A stretch of 64,000 bases of DNA, taken from contig JARHVA010002686.1 of assembly GCA_037957365.1 (NCBI GenBank), positions 385,001-449,000 of the forward strand. The letters run 5' to 3'. Of the stretch, positions 13,029-25,408 are shown piece by piece. The stretch is from Torreya grandis. Its lineage: Eukaryota > Streptophyta > Pinopsida > Cupressales > Taxaceae. Position numbers and translations under genes: made by a program. Every line of letters begins with the position of its first letter. Position 1 is the first letter of the stretch. The notes below the pieces were generated by a model. The model worked only from the letters and a program-made list of their open reading frames with translations. It searched no databases and was not told where the DNA came from.

Positions 13029-15705
13029 TGTTGGGTGAATATTTTGTCAATCAACTAACTGGTGAGCAAAATAGGTCTCTTCAACCACATCATAGGGAGA
13101 TTGGTTAGCTAGGTGTGTAGGTTTACTACATCAACATGGGACAAATCTCTCCTCTCATCAAGGGGAGGTTCCTTATGAATATGTAGGAGCTATATACTAT
13201 ATATGTAAGCTAAAAATAACACTCAGGGGTAGGATATATAGTCCATCTCTCTTCTTTTAGAGATGATGTTCATAAACAAAGGAGAAAATCCTGGTGAAAA
13301 CATTGAAGGCACTTCTCTTCTTTCAAAAGTGTTCTTGCAAGGGACAGAAAGAGTTCTTCCAGGTAGGTTAAGTAACTGGTAATAGAGTACAAAGTAACCA
13401 GCAATCTAAGATGTAGCTCAAAGTCTCCACCTTGACTCCACAAGAGTGAAATATGAAGAACAATGGGGGCACAAAGTCATCCCAAGGTCCTTTACATAGA
13501 AAGAAACTAAAAACACACACTGAAAAGAATTATGACAGTGCAAAGTCTAAAAGTAACTGGTTTCAAGATACCTTCCTTATCACTTCCACTAGCTCTACTT
13601 GTTAAATTGCATAAACAAGAATACATTTAGGAAATATACATAAGAACAATCTCCTAGATTGATACAAGCTATAACAGCACAAAGTTTGAAAGTAACTTGC
13701 TTTCTAATTCAAAAAAAGAAATATGATGAACAATATGAGCTCAAAGTCTTAGTAATGCCTTTGAATTTGGGCAGAGTTTTGCTTCTGATAATGAGAAGAT
13801 CTCCTCTAAAATGATACAAGAGATTACATTATATAGAGGCCAAGAAAGGCTTGGCACTTTGTCCCATGGAGCATTTCATACTATGCATTAATGCCTTGGA
13901 TGCATTTTTGGTTCTGTCAGGGAGGGCCATGTTGGAACAAGGTGGCTGCCTTAACTATGGCATGTTGATTTATCTTAAATGTCTTCTCCCGAGCCTTTAT
14001 CACTTACTATCTATGCAGCTGTCCACTTTTCCTTTACTCCAAAGGAGACAAACAGGCTGTGCCTTTAATGTTTGTAGGCCCAAATATCTACCTAATGAAC
14101 TATTCCACCTACTAGAAATAACTCATATAGATATTTCCCTCTTTGTCTTTTCCTATTTTGATTTGAGACCTCAGGCTACCTTTTCCCTTTTTTGGTTTTC
14201 ATGGTTCATTTTCACGGCAGTGTTTTCTTTTGGCCTTGGCCTTAAGGCCTTTAAATGCATTTTGGTCCATGTTTAAGCCTGCAAAGATCAATAGACACTT
14301 TATTGCCAAAAATTTGATGTTTATGGGTCCATCATCCTCCTTAGCAATTCCTTCATTTCTTTCTCACTTACTCTGGCTGCTTTGAAACTTACTAGAAACT
14401 TGAAGCACAGATGTAGACACTTATCATGCTTCGCTGAGTTAGAATAGGACACGTGGCACATTCTACTTCTTTGAAACATACTAGAAACTATGTCTCAGTA
14501 GATGAATCTTGGCAGCTTCTGCTTGTCTTTCTAAATGACACGTATTGGCTTACTGCTACACTTTGAGGTTTGATCTTTCCAGAGGGAACTTGCCTTTCAG
14601 GGTCTTGAAAGATGGTTCATTTTTTTGATTGTTGATTATCCTCCCTGAGGGTATCTACCCTTCATGATCTTCTGGGTGGCCTTCAGGCTTTAATTATTTT
14701 AGAGGACTATTATTTCTTTATTTCCTTTAGACAATTCATTCAAAGGAGTTCCTTTGGATAATTTGTCTGAAGAAAAACTTTCCTTGGCTCTGCATCTTTG
14801 ACACGTGGCATGTTCCACTGCTTAGAGACTTATGGAAAATAGGACCCACAACATTTATTGCCTGAGTAGCTTCAGAAAGGGAACATGGATGTAGACACTT
14901 GTCTCACTCCACTGAATTAGTATGGGACATGTGGCATGTTCTGCTTAACTCATAGAAGCTTTTGATTCCTTTGAGAGTCCTACAAAAGATGACACATGGT
15001 ATCTTCCACTGTGCATTCAAAAACACTATGAAAAAATTCAAGACTTTTTAGATTCATGCGGATGATGACACTTGGTGCATTCTGCTTGTTTATGAGGGAT
15101 ACATGGCAAGTTCCACTGCTTTGAGAAGTAAATCATAATGTGTCTCAACAAATGACACTTGGTAGCTTCTGATTGGTTCAGTAATTCACCTGGAGCTTGC
15201 CATAGTCTTTTCTTGATAATGAAAAAAAAGGAAGATACAATGACCGTTGACACTTGGTAGCCTCCACCAAGCTTTGCAAATGACATGTGTCACATCCTGT
15301 TGCTTTGAGAAAAAGATATTTAAACCCTTCATAGCTACCACTTTCCACCTTTTGCAGAACTCTACAAGGGACACATGGCATGTTCCACTCTTTGGTGTTT
15401 TTATTTTGTGCGCTCCTTTGAACCATTTGATTGAACCAACCCTGGAAATGTATAAGTGCCAAAAACTTGCTCTTTTAAATGAAATTATTTGTTAAAGTTG
15501 TCCAACCCTTTGAACCTATTAGTTTCAAGCATGTTGAGTCTATAAATTTATTCTTATGAAGTCTGTAGAAATTGAAAAGCTTGAAAAAATGAGGAATTTT
15601 GAATGCTGAGAACAAATTTTGAGAAGGGAAGAGATTATTTTGGTTTGTTGAACCAAAATAGCTCACATGTCCCAAAAAATGAGAAAGCTATTTTTGGGGA
15701 CAATA
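13029..15705 (-). repeat. E3 3' LTR
   Basis: This is the downstream LTR in element orientation. It is collinear over its whole length with 19117-21809. Its outer end is TGTTGGG at the left target duplication; its inner end reads GGGGACAATA where the partner has GGGGACAACA. It contains the G-box-like motif array at about 14410-15400. Confidence 0.92.
14410..15400. promoter_or_regulatory. Array of degenerate G-box/ABRE-like motifs in E3 LTR (left copy)
   Basis: About a dozen variants of GACACGTGGCATGTTCCACT are spaced roughly 30-250 bp apart, with starts near 14416, 14448, 14536, 14800, 14894, 14925, 14991, 15067, 15098, 15154, 15249, 15281 and 15370. The best copies (14448, 14800) keep CACGTGGC, the core bound by plant bZIP factors in ABA and stress promoters. 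Others read ACACATGG, ACATGTGG or ACACTTGG; the first two are what CpG decay of CACGTG would leave. A binding role is inferred, not shown. Confidence 0.55.
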
Positions 15706-16395
15706 ACTAGCTCCAGTTGGGGAACTTCTTGTAGATGAAAACTTGGAACACAGCTGAGGGGAGTAGAAACCAGAATCTCCAGTGCCTTGAAGTATGCCAT
15801 TGGGCTATGGAGTCATGCTACCCAAAAATAAAGGCTCCAAAAAATGAAAATGAACAACACAAAAAAGAAACAAAGGCTATACAAATATACATATGTATAG
15901 GTGAACTTATCTAATACTTCAAGAATTGAAGTGATTCAGATGCTGCCCATTATGAGATAATGAAAATGGCATTTTGTCCTGATAAACCACTAGGAAACCA
16001 TTTTGTCCCTAGAATTAGTGATGGGTGAATGGAACTCTCCACTAGGAATCACATTTTCTGTGCACTTCTTTTGGCTCTCTCTTCTTGCTCCATGGCAAGA
16101 TGTGGTCTTCAATCTTAAAATCGTAACTCCTTGCTCTTTTGGCAAAGAGTTCCTTTTGCTAAATTTAGAGTGCAGTAGTATGGTCCACTACCATAGCTTG
16201 TTCTATTGGTTCATTCTAGCACATGTTTTGATTGTTAGCATCAAACTGCTGACAAACCATCAGCTTAGCATCTCCTTTGGTGTGAAGGAGTTTTACATCT
16301 TGGTCTTGAGCAGCCTTCAATCCTAGCAATAGAGACTCACATTTAGATGTGTTTTTGGTGTTGCTGAATTGCAACCTGCATGAAGGAAAGATATC
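15706..16395. other. E3 untranslated 3' part next to the 3' LTR
   Basis: This lies between the end of the gag-protease frame and the 3' LTR. Short open frames on either strand look accidental. The minus-strand sequence just before the LTR (GTTCCCCAACTGGAGCTAGT) sits where the polypurine tract should be, but it is only partly purine-rich. Confidence 0.5.
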
Positions 16396-16411
16396 TCCTT
16401 AAGGAGATATC
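16390..16411. repeat. 22-bp perfect palindrome at the end of the gag-protease frame
   Basis: The half-site is GATATCTCCTT followed by its exact reverse complement. It covers the last codons and stop (TAA) of the minus-strand gag-protease frame, whose end reads MLISP-stop. Confidence 0.9.
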
Positions 16412-18960
16412 AACATAGTCCCAACTCTAGCATTGGTAGAAGAATTGTTGCCATCAGATTCCAGGATCCAAATATCATCAAAAACTGATTTTCTATCAGA
16501 TTTCTCTTTATTAGAAGTGGAAGATGCCATTTTATCTATACTATGCCCTACCAATTCTTTTGATGTCTTGTTTGAATCAATTTTTAGATTGCCACATACA
16601 GGACTTTCATCTACAAAAACATGAACACCCTCTATGGTCAAGAAGTAATTACCCCTGTCTGAAGACTAAAATAGAATTTGAGCTACAGGGGCTGATGTTT
16701 GGGTGACCACGTATTTTACCTCCTTTTTAGGGAGCAATCTCTTCATTATGCCTTTGACAGGGATCCTTGCCTCAGACAGGTCCATGCTTAGTTCTCCTCC
16801 CACATCCTTGCAAAAAATTTGTCCAAGCAGAATGCCATAGGATGCTAGGACATCAACCACCAAGACAGTCATCTTGATTCTCTTATTTGGAAAGGCTACA
16901 AATGCAAATTAGGCATCTTTGATTTGCCCTAGTAGTGGTACTTGCTTGTTCTCCATGGAGAAACATCTACCAAATGTCTTGCTCAATGTGAGGCAAGGGA
17001 TTCAGCCACTTTGGCAGGCATGACATTGTCTGAAGCTCCAAAATCAATGATGCAATTGCTCATCTTGTGACCATTTATCAACAGAGAAACATAGAAAGGC
17101 TCTATTTTCCCATGGGTAGTAGGAGGAGTAATGACAAGTTTATTTAGAATGGGCATGTTCCTTGGGGGATCATAAGTTACCTTTCTAATCTCTTGTCCTG
17201 TAGGGACTACTTTATTCTTTACACACTCTACCAAACTGTTCAACTGCTCAGGATTGGCTTGTAGGAATTCAAATTCACTCATTTGGAATTTAGTTTTCTT
17301 GACATGGTCAATTATGTCAAATGACTGAAATGGACTAGGAAGAGAGGATGAGAGTTCATCCTTTTCATTTTTAAGGGGGGAAGACTGATTTGCAAATTTG
17401 AAGTAGAAGGTGTACGGATGTTTGATGTACTTACCTTCTTAGCAATCACCGGGTCCTTTGGATGGAAAGGTAGAGTGGTCCCATGTTTAGCCATTGAAAT
17501 TGTTGGTTGAGGTCACTCCTCTATCTTTTCTTTATCAGCTTGCTAGGTTGACTAGTTATTGGATCGAGTGAACACTGTGTATGATCCCTTGACTGCTTCA
17601 CCTTAACTTCTAGGTACATCCTAGTAATTTAGGAAACCAATGTGGGAGTGCCAGCTGACTCTTATTGACCCTCCATGAAGAGATAAACATCATTTTCTTG
17701 ATCAAAATTAGGTTGGAAAGAGAAATTATGTTCAATTTCCAGATATCTAACTATTGAGTTGGTTGGAGGTGCTTCAAGGGCGAGGTTCCTCTATAGGGGA
17801 GGAAGATGATTTGGCTACCCTTAATTCCTGGTAGCATTGCCTTGGTATGGCTGGTTCTGAAATGTCATCCTTGGCATATCCCAATAAGGAGGAGCAAACA
17901 TACCTTGGGCCATTTGTCTTTTCAAGGCTATCAGTTTGTTTGCTAGCTTTTGCACCATTTGATCAGTGGTGCCTATACGTGAGTATTCAAAAGATGAAGA
18001 GGGTTTACCTCTATTTAGGTCTCTCCTTATCTTTTTAGCCAAGATAAGGTCATCTTCTACCTTAATAGCCAATTCTTGAATAGACGCAAGGTGTATGTGG
18101 CCAACACATCTTAGCAAAAAACTAACTTCACGTAGCTATGAGTTGATGAATAAGCATTTGAGGTTTTCAGGTGTTGGCTAAGCAATTGTAAGAATTCAGT
18201 TCCTCAGCTTGTCAAACTTTGCTATGAACTCCCTCATAGGTTAATGAGGTTGCTTCTTCATCTTTGTGAGCTGGGCCAGCAAGGCATGTGTATCTTCTAT
18301 AGGCTTGAACCTTGCTTCAAATTTGGCTTTGAGTGTGTCCCAATCAGTCACTGACCAAGCCTACAGATAGTAGAACTAGTCTGAAGCAACACCTTGTAGT
18401 GTTTCCACAAAAAGCTTGACTGCCACGTCTTCAAATTCCACTCCTATTATGCCACAGGCTATGCTGAAGGCTACAATGTGTTCATCAGGGTGAACTCTCC
18501 CATCCCCAAAGAATTTGGGAAAATTATTTCTTGAGCTACGTGGAAGTTCATGTAGGGGTGGAGTAAGATTTAGTGGGCCAAAAGAGTTACCCTAGGGGCC
18601 TTGAACTACCATGATGGGATTATGAAAAGGAGGGATAACAAATCTAGGTAGAGTGTGGATAGGCAAATCTCTACTAATGACAAAAAAAATAGCTCTGCCT
18701 TGCGTTGGTGTCTTGGTATGGGTAGGAAGAACACTCTTGGATCATTGAACTTGAGGTTGTGGAGGAAGAAAATTGAAATTTCCTTGTTGCAACAACTCAA
18801 ATACTGGGTCAACAACACCTTGGGCTCTCTGGCTTCTAGTATAGTGTGGAGTTGCCAGATTGTAAAACAAAAATGTGAAAGAACTGGCCTTGGTTTAGCT
18901 TGAAGCTTGATAATATAATGGAGATATCCCAGTGGCTCTAGTTTTGTAGACCAAATAATA
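16400..18960 (-). pseudogene. E3 gag-protease polyprotein, broken
   Basis: Read on the minus strand from about 18900 to the stop near 16400 this is roughly 830 codons. The N-terminal part has TPHYTRSQRAQGVVDPVFEL (near 18840). The gag core lies at about 18520-17830, with NFPKFFGDGRVHPDEHIVAF, TDWDTLKAKFEARFKP and MREFIAKFDKLRN. A proline-rich end follows (MFAPPYWDMPR). No CCHC zinc knuckle was seen. The retropepsin domain has IIDFGASDNVMPAKVAESL near 17020 (DTGA changed to DFGA) and the flap-distal block VVDVLASYGILLGQ near 16830. Stops are scattered through gag, mostly TAG or TGA replacing Trp, Gln or Arg codons. The role would be capsid formation and its processing. The changed active-site Thr and the stops make it non-functional. 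Confidence 0.85.
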
Positions 18961-19093
18961 TAATAGAGATGGAGGAAGATGGTAAGGCTACAATGATAGT
19001 GGGTAAGACATAGAATGAAGTCGCCAGAGTCTATAATGGATAAGGGTAGGGACTTCTTCAATCTAAAACTTGAGGCTTCAGACTACATGTTCA

Positions 19094-19111
19094 TCCCTAG
19101 CAAACTCACCA
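19094..19111 (-). promoter_or_regulatory. E3 primer binding site
   Basis: Five to six bases inside the right LTR, the minus strand reads TGGTGAGTTTGCTAGGGA. It resembles TGGCGCCGTTGCCGGGGA, the tRNA-Asp-type primer site common in plant Ty3/gypsy elements, matching at 12 of 18 positions with several differences being transitions. Its position fixes 19117-21809 as the 5' LTR. Confidence 0.6.
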
Positions 19112-19116
19112 CAAAA

Positions 19117-21809
19117 TGTTGGGTGAATATTTTGTCAACCAACTAACTAGTGAGAAAAATAGGTCTCTTCAACCACAACATAGGGAGACTGGTCAGCTAG
19201 GTGTGCAAGTTTACTACATCAACAGGGGACAAATCTCTCCTCTCATCAAGGGGAGGTTCCTTATGAATATGCAGGAGCTATATACTATATATATAAGCTA
19301 AAAATAACACTCAGGGGTAGGATACACCATCCATCTCTCTTCTTTCAGAGATAATGTCCACAAACAAAGGAGAAAATCTTGGTGAAAACACTGAAGGCAC
19401 TTCTCTTCTTTCAGAAGTGTTCTTACAAGGGACAGCAGGAGTTCTTTCAGGTAGGATAAGTAACTAGTAATAGAGTATAGAGTAACCAACAATCTAAGAT
19501 GTAGCTCAAAGTCTCCACCTTGACTACCCAAGAGTGAAATACGAATAACAATGGGGGCACAAAGTCAACCCAAGGTCCTTTACACAGAAAGAAACTGAAA
19601 ACACAAACTAAAAACAATTATGATAGCACAAAGTCTGAGAGTAACTAGTTTCAGGACACCTTCCTTATCACTTCCACTAGCTCTACTTGTTAAATTGCAT
19701 AAACAAGAATACATTTAGGAAATAGACATAAGAATAATCTCCTAAATGATACAAGCTATAACAGCACAAAGTTTTAAAGTAACTTGCTTTTTGATTCAAA
19801 CAAAGAAATATGATGAACAATATGAGCTCAAAGTCTTTGTAATGCCTTTGAATTTGGGCAGAGTTTTGCTTCTAGTAATGAGAATATCTCCTCTAAAATG
19901 ATACAAGAGATTACATTATATAAAGGCCAAGGAAGGCTTGTCACTCTATCCCATGGAGCATCCCATACTATGCATTAATGCCTTGGATGCATTTTTAGTT
20001 CTGTCAAGGAGGGCCATGCTAGAATAGGGTGTCTGCCTTAACTGTGGCATGTTGATTCATCTTGAATGTCTTCTCTCGAGCCTCTATCACCAGCTATTTG
20101 TGCAGCTATCCACTTTGCCTTTATTCCAAAGGAGACAAATAGGCTATGCCTTCAATGTTTATATGCTAAATATCTACCTGATGAACTGTTCCACCTACTC
20201 GAAATAACTCCAACTGATATTTCCCTCTTTGCCTCTTGCTCCTATGATTTGAGCCCTCAAGCTACCTTTTCCCTTTTTTGGATTTCATGGTTCATTTTCA
20301 CAGTAGTTCTTTCTTTCGGCCTTGGCCTTAAGGCCTTTGAATGCATTTTGGTCGGTGTCTATCATCCTCCTTACCAATTCCTTCATTTCTTTCTTGCTTG
20401 CTCTGGCCACTTTCCACTATGAAATAGGCAAGGACATGTGACAGCATCTATAGGTCTTTGAGAGAATCTTATCAGAATAAGCTTTGAAACTTACTAAAAA
20501 CTTGAAGTGCAGATGCAGACACTTGTCACACTAAACTGAGTTAGAATGGGACACATGGCATGTTCTGCTTCTTTGAAACATACTAGAAATTGTGTCTCGA
20601 TAGATGACACTTTGTAGCTTCCACTTGTCTTTCTAAGGGACACGCAGCGGCTTACTGCTACACTTTGAGGTTTGATCTTTCTCAGAGGGAACTTGCCTTT
20701 TGGGGTCTTGAAAGACAGTTCATTTTTTGAGTGTCCATTGTCCTTCGTTATGGTACCTACCCTTTAGGATCTTCCAGGTGGCCTTCAAGCTTTAATTCTT
20801 TCAGAGGACTATTGTTTCTTTATTTCCTTTAGACAATTCATCTGAAGGAATTCCTTTGGACAATTTGTCTGAAGGAAAACTTTTCTTGGCTCTACATCCT
20901 TGACACATGGCATGTTCTACTGCTTAGAGACTTATGGAAAATGGGACCCACAACATTTCTTGCCCGAGTAGCTTCAAAAGGGGAACACGGATTCAGACAC
21001 TTGTCCTACTTCACTGAGTTAGTATGGGACAAATGGCATGTTCTGCTTAACTCATAGAAGATTTTGATACCTTTGAGAGTCCTATAGAAGATGACACATG
21101 GCAACTTCCACTAAGCTTTAAAAAACACTACAAAAACATTCAAGACTATTTGGATTAATGTGAACGATGACACTTGGCACATTCCACTTGTTTACAAGGG
21201 ACATGTGGCAAGTTCCACTATTTTTAGAAGCAAATCATAATGTGTCACGATAGATGACACTTGGCGGCTTCCACTTGTTTCAGTAATTCACCCAGGGCCC
21301 ACCACAGTCTTTTCTTGATAATGAAGACAAAGGAAGATACAGTGACCATTGACAATTGGTAACCTCTGTTGAGCTTTGTAGATGACACGTGGCACATCCC
21401 ACTGCTTTGAGAAAAAGATATTGAAACCCTTCACAGCTGCCACTTGCTACCTTTCATGGAACTTTACAAGGGACACGTGGCATGTTCTACTCTTTGGTCT
21501 TTTTCTTTCACATGCTCTTTTGAACCATTTGATTGAACCAACCCTGGAAATGTATAAGTGCTAGAATCTTGCTCTTTCAAAGGAATTTATCTGTTAAAGC
21601 TGCTGAACCCTTTAAACTTGTTAATTTCAAGAATGTTGAGTCTGTATATTTCTTCTTACGAAGTCCATAAAACTGAGAAGCTTAAAAAAATGAGGAATTT
21701 TTAATGCTCAAAACAAATTTGGAGAAGGGAAGAGATTATTTCTATCTGTTGAACCAAAATAGCTCACATGTTGTCCCAAAAAATTAGAAAGCTATTTTTG
21801 GGGACAACA
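19117..21809 (-). repeat. E3 5' LTR
   Basis: This is collinear with 13029-15705 and ends CAACA directly before AGTGG (21810-21814). A TATA-like TTATATAAAGG sits at 19916-19926 (ttatatagagg in the other LTR); it reads as TATAAA on the plus strand and TATATAA on the minus strand, so direction is unclear. Confidence 0.92.
20515..21500. promoter_or_regulatory. Array of degenerate G-box/ABRE-like motifs in E3 LTR (right copy)
   Basis: This is the same array as in the left LTR, with well-kept copies near 21386 (GACACGTGGCACATCC) and 21472 (GGACACGTGGCATG), and decayed ones near 20520, 20551, 20902, 21032, 21095, 21169, 21198 and 21255. In element orientation it lies about 0.3-1.3 kb into the 5' LTR, where U3 enhancers are expected. 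Confidence 0.55.
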
Positions 21810-24144
21810 AGTGGTGCTACCTAGGTTAGTGGAATCCATCTCACTACCTATTAATATCATTAATGTGAACTTAATATATATAATATAGTATATAATTAAA
21901 TGATTCATACAGATTTCATCCTCCTCACAATAATATCACATCACATATTATACATATGAGTAAACAATGTATATTTTTATTACATCAATGCACAAATGAA
22001 TCATATATTATTATTTAATTTATGTAGAAAATAATACCTATAGATTATAACATCAGTGTATGTTTCACCTTCATAATAAACTATATATTCCAAACTACCA
22101 ATATAAGATCAAAATAACTACACCCCATGAAAACCCACATTACCATAGTCTAGTGTTGTAAGATATAACTACAAGCTTTCCCATAATCAATAATACTAAG
22201 TAGTCATAGATACATGGAAGCATACGATTTTAATCAAACAAGTATAAATATATTAAAAAAAAGTCACACAAACACATAAAAATCTAATCCAACTTTTATT
22301 TACACTCATAAGGTTGTATGCATGCATACAAGATATCCTACTAACTACTATAAAACCATACTGATCAAGAACTAACCAACACATACATTAAATTAGTTAA
22401 TGTAGGTGAGAGTCTAGACATGCATCAATAGTATGTACCATCTATGCATATACATTTAAGCTAAAGAATTCCATGATATCCTATACTATTGTACCTCAAT
22501 GTTCCCAAAGCACCCTACTCAATATGAATAAATGATCTTACACTATACTTATTAAATCAACATATAGGGATTATATCACTCAGATATTCCCTAGATTAAT
22601 TTGCATAATAATTAGACAAAAACATATCTCTATGCACATATATTGATGTCTTATCTATTATATAAGTGTCTAACCATTTGCAAATAAATTACTCTTATAA
22701 AAAATAATGCACACAAGATTTCATCTTTTCATGACATTATGGAATTTGACCTTGCTAACATGTTTTTATAACACTACTATATACTAACAGTTATTTATGA
22801 CTTGAGTGAATGTTCTACTAGATTTCTGAAAATATAAAAAAGCAACCTCTAATTTATAACTATCATATAAGACATTCACGATTTCTTTTTATGTGTCATA
22901 ACTCTACAAAATCTCGGTTCATGCATTTAATTCTACAAGGTAGATCAAATGCATACAATCTTTTGTCATAGCTACTAATACACACTTAGCCATCAATAAC
23001 ATGATTGAATCTTCATTGAATATGTATTAATCTTATTACCAATATCTATGACAAGCAAGTTACTCTAATTCATGGGTAATATGCAAGTCATTTAAGGATT
23101 GAACTTGATTTAACCTATCTTAAACATATAATTACATATTTATAACCTAAGATCATTTCATCATATGTTTGATTGTAATTTTAGCCCTAAGAACTATAGG
23201 TAAATCAAGGTAAGAGTCTAGTAAATTATTAATAATTTACAAATAGTTTGCTCACTTCCAAATAATTTATAGTATTAATAAGGTAAGAGTCTACCAAAGT
23301 ATTACTAATAGTTAAATTTAGGCTAACCATAATATAGAAAACCTAGTCAAAATAAAGTTCAACCAAACATTCAATCTTGCATTCATTAAGATATGTCACT
23401 GCATTTCCATTTAGACTCAGCGTTTTGTCTTTCATGTATTCAATGACATAAATATAACCTAGTGATCTCATAATAATGACCTCACATGGAAAGATTTTAG
23501 ACTTGGTATTTATGCATGGTATTTCAATATAATTCACATGTTACATTTTACACACTACTATTCAAAAGTAGAGACTCGATATTATATAATATATATAGTG
23601 ATTTATTATATAGACTAATCCTTCAATTAGTTACTTCTGTAATTTAATATAAATTCAGCTAATTATATTTAATACCATGTTTCAAAATTGAGACCTGGTA
23701 TTTTGTATTAATGGTTAAGCATTTTGTATTAATGGCTCAACACATAGTTGACTCAATAATTTAATAATATTCAATTTAGCCTTTTATATATGCTCATCAA
23801 CTTCAACAAATTGACTTGGCACTTAGAAAAGGACTTCTGCAATTTGAATATAGATTTACGCAATGTAATATATTGACTTCTGTGATTTACTTAAAATTAA
23901 TGGGGTGATTCACTTTTACTAAATCATTAACTCAGCTATTTATTAATTTAAATAGCTTTTTACAATAGTGACTTTGCATGTATTTACTCAAAGAGAAAAA
24001 CTCACCGAGTAACTCAAGTGATATACTTAGCATAATATTTAATAGTATGACTCAGCGCTTTGCTATGATGATTGGATGTTTCAAAAATTAGTTACGCATT
24101 TCACAATTGGCTAGGCAATTTTCAAATTATAATAACTTTATCAC

Positions 24145-24148
<4 letters not shown>

Positions 24149-24200
<52 letters not shown>

Positions 24201-24239
24201 GTGTGTGTGTGTGTGTGTGTATGTATATATATATATAAG

Positions 24240-24298
<59 letters not shown>

Positions 24299-24333
24299 GT
24301 ATATATATGTATATATATATATATATGTATATA

Positions 24334-24388
<55 letters not shown>

Positions 24389-24391
24389 ATA

Positions 24392-24431
<40 letters not shown>

Positions 24432-24489
24432 CATATATATATATACATATATATATATATATGTTTCGAAAGACATATATATATATATG
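24149..24489. repeat. Compound (TA)n/(TG)n microsatellite in E2 3' LTR
   Basis: About 340 bp of TA tracts with embedded TG blocks near 24200 and 24255-24285, then TA/TATG mixtures. Long open frames on both strands of IYIY or VCVC residues are artefacts of the repeat. Confidence 0.97.
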
Positions 24490-25341
24490 GTTTTTGAAAG
24501 AGTATGAGTCAAATTCTATCTACGATTAAGACGTTGGCTTAATACATTTGGGTGTAGGTCTAATGCAAATAGGCACTACCATAATAGATAAACAATAATG
24601 TAAAATCTTCTATGAATTTTTGTCCACTATATCTGGGTGTAATCATTAAATAAGAAAATGTAGACCAAAAAAACAACATGCAGTCATATAACATTTAAGC
24701 ATAGGCCACTCATAAAAAATTTTATGTAGTTCTAATTTAGTGCTACACATGGGTTTAACTAGAGGTAAAACACAAGCTTAAAACATTAAATACATCATTT
24801 GTAAAATAATTGCAAAATCAAGCTACAAATATGCTTTTTCCTTACTTCCCTTATCTTTTTCTCCAATCCTTCACTCCTTGTGCTTTTTCTTTGTCCATCT
24901 ATTTATTTTCTTTTTCTTCCCCTCTATCCCTCTGTATGTGTCACTTCTAAAATTCCTATTTATTTATAAAACATATTTTCCTTCCTCAATTTTGCATTCT
25001 ACCCTTGCATGAAAACTCTCCCTTTTGATTTTTACCATGCATGATAAATTTACTCTCTTTTAAATTTTATTCATTGTTGTTTACTAACCTTTTGATTTAT
25101 TTAATCATCATCAAAAACATGTTATTTTTACTTATCACACCCTTTTTCCTTGTTTTCTAAATTGAAACATAAGTTGACTTTATAAAAATTTATATCTATG
25201 TCTTAATTTTCTAGTAATTTCCTACACATAAATTTACGATTAACTTTAATTTGCATTAACTCGACTTCCATACAATTTTCAAAACAAAATTAAATAATTA
25301 TTTAACTAAAACCTAAATAAGTCATTACTTGATTTTCATTT

Positions 25342-25344
<3 letters not shown>

Positions 25345-25379
<35 letters not shown>

Positions 25380-25408
25380 TATACATACATATACATACAT
25401 ACATACAT
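25345..25408. repeat. (AC)n then (ATAC)n microsatellite
   Basis: About 16 AC units are followed by ATACAT/ACAT units, inside the E2 3' LTR section that has no counterpart in the truncated 5' LTR. Confidence 0.95.

Larger units (their letters stand above)
13029..21809 (-). mobile_element. E3: non-autonomous gag-protease LTR retrotransposon, 8.8 kb
   Basis: Two long LTRs (13029-15705 and 19117-21809, about 2.68 and 2.69 kb) run from TGTTGGG to CAACA (CAATA in the left copy) and are flanked by AGTGG. The 3.4 kb interior encodes only a minus-strand gag-protease frame; no RT, RNase H or integrase motif is present between its stop near 16400 and the LTR. Movement would therefore need enzymes in trans, as in gag-only or gag-pro plant elements. 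The primer site next to the right LTR resembles the tRNA-Asp type of plant Ty3/gypsy elements. By eye the first 230 bases of the two LTRs differ at about 15-17 positions, mostly transitions, so the insertion is not recent. Confidence 0.9.

Noticed and set aside
13851..14276. 141-codon plus-strand frame as a host gene
   Set aside because: It lies wholly inside the E3 LTR, antisense to gag, is repeated in the other LTR with changes and has no known motif. Kept only as a low-interest finding.
24127..24529. Overlapping 90-100 codon frames on both strands
   Set aside because: They are translations of TA/TG microsatellite ([12 protein letters not shown]) with no gene content.
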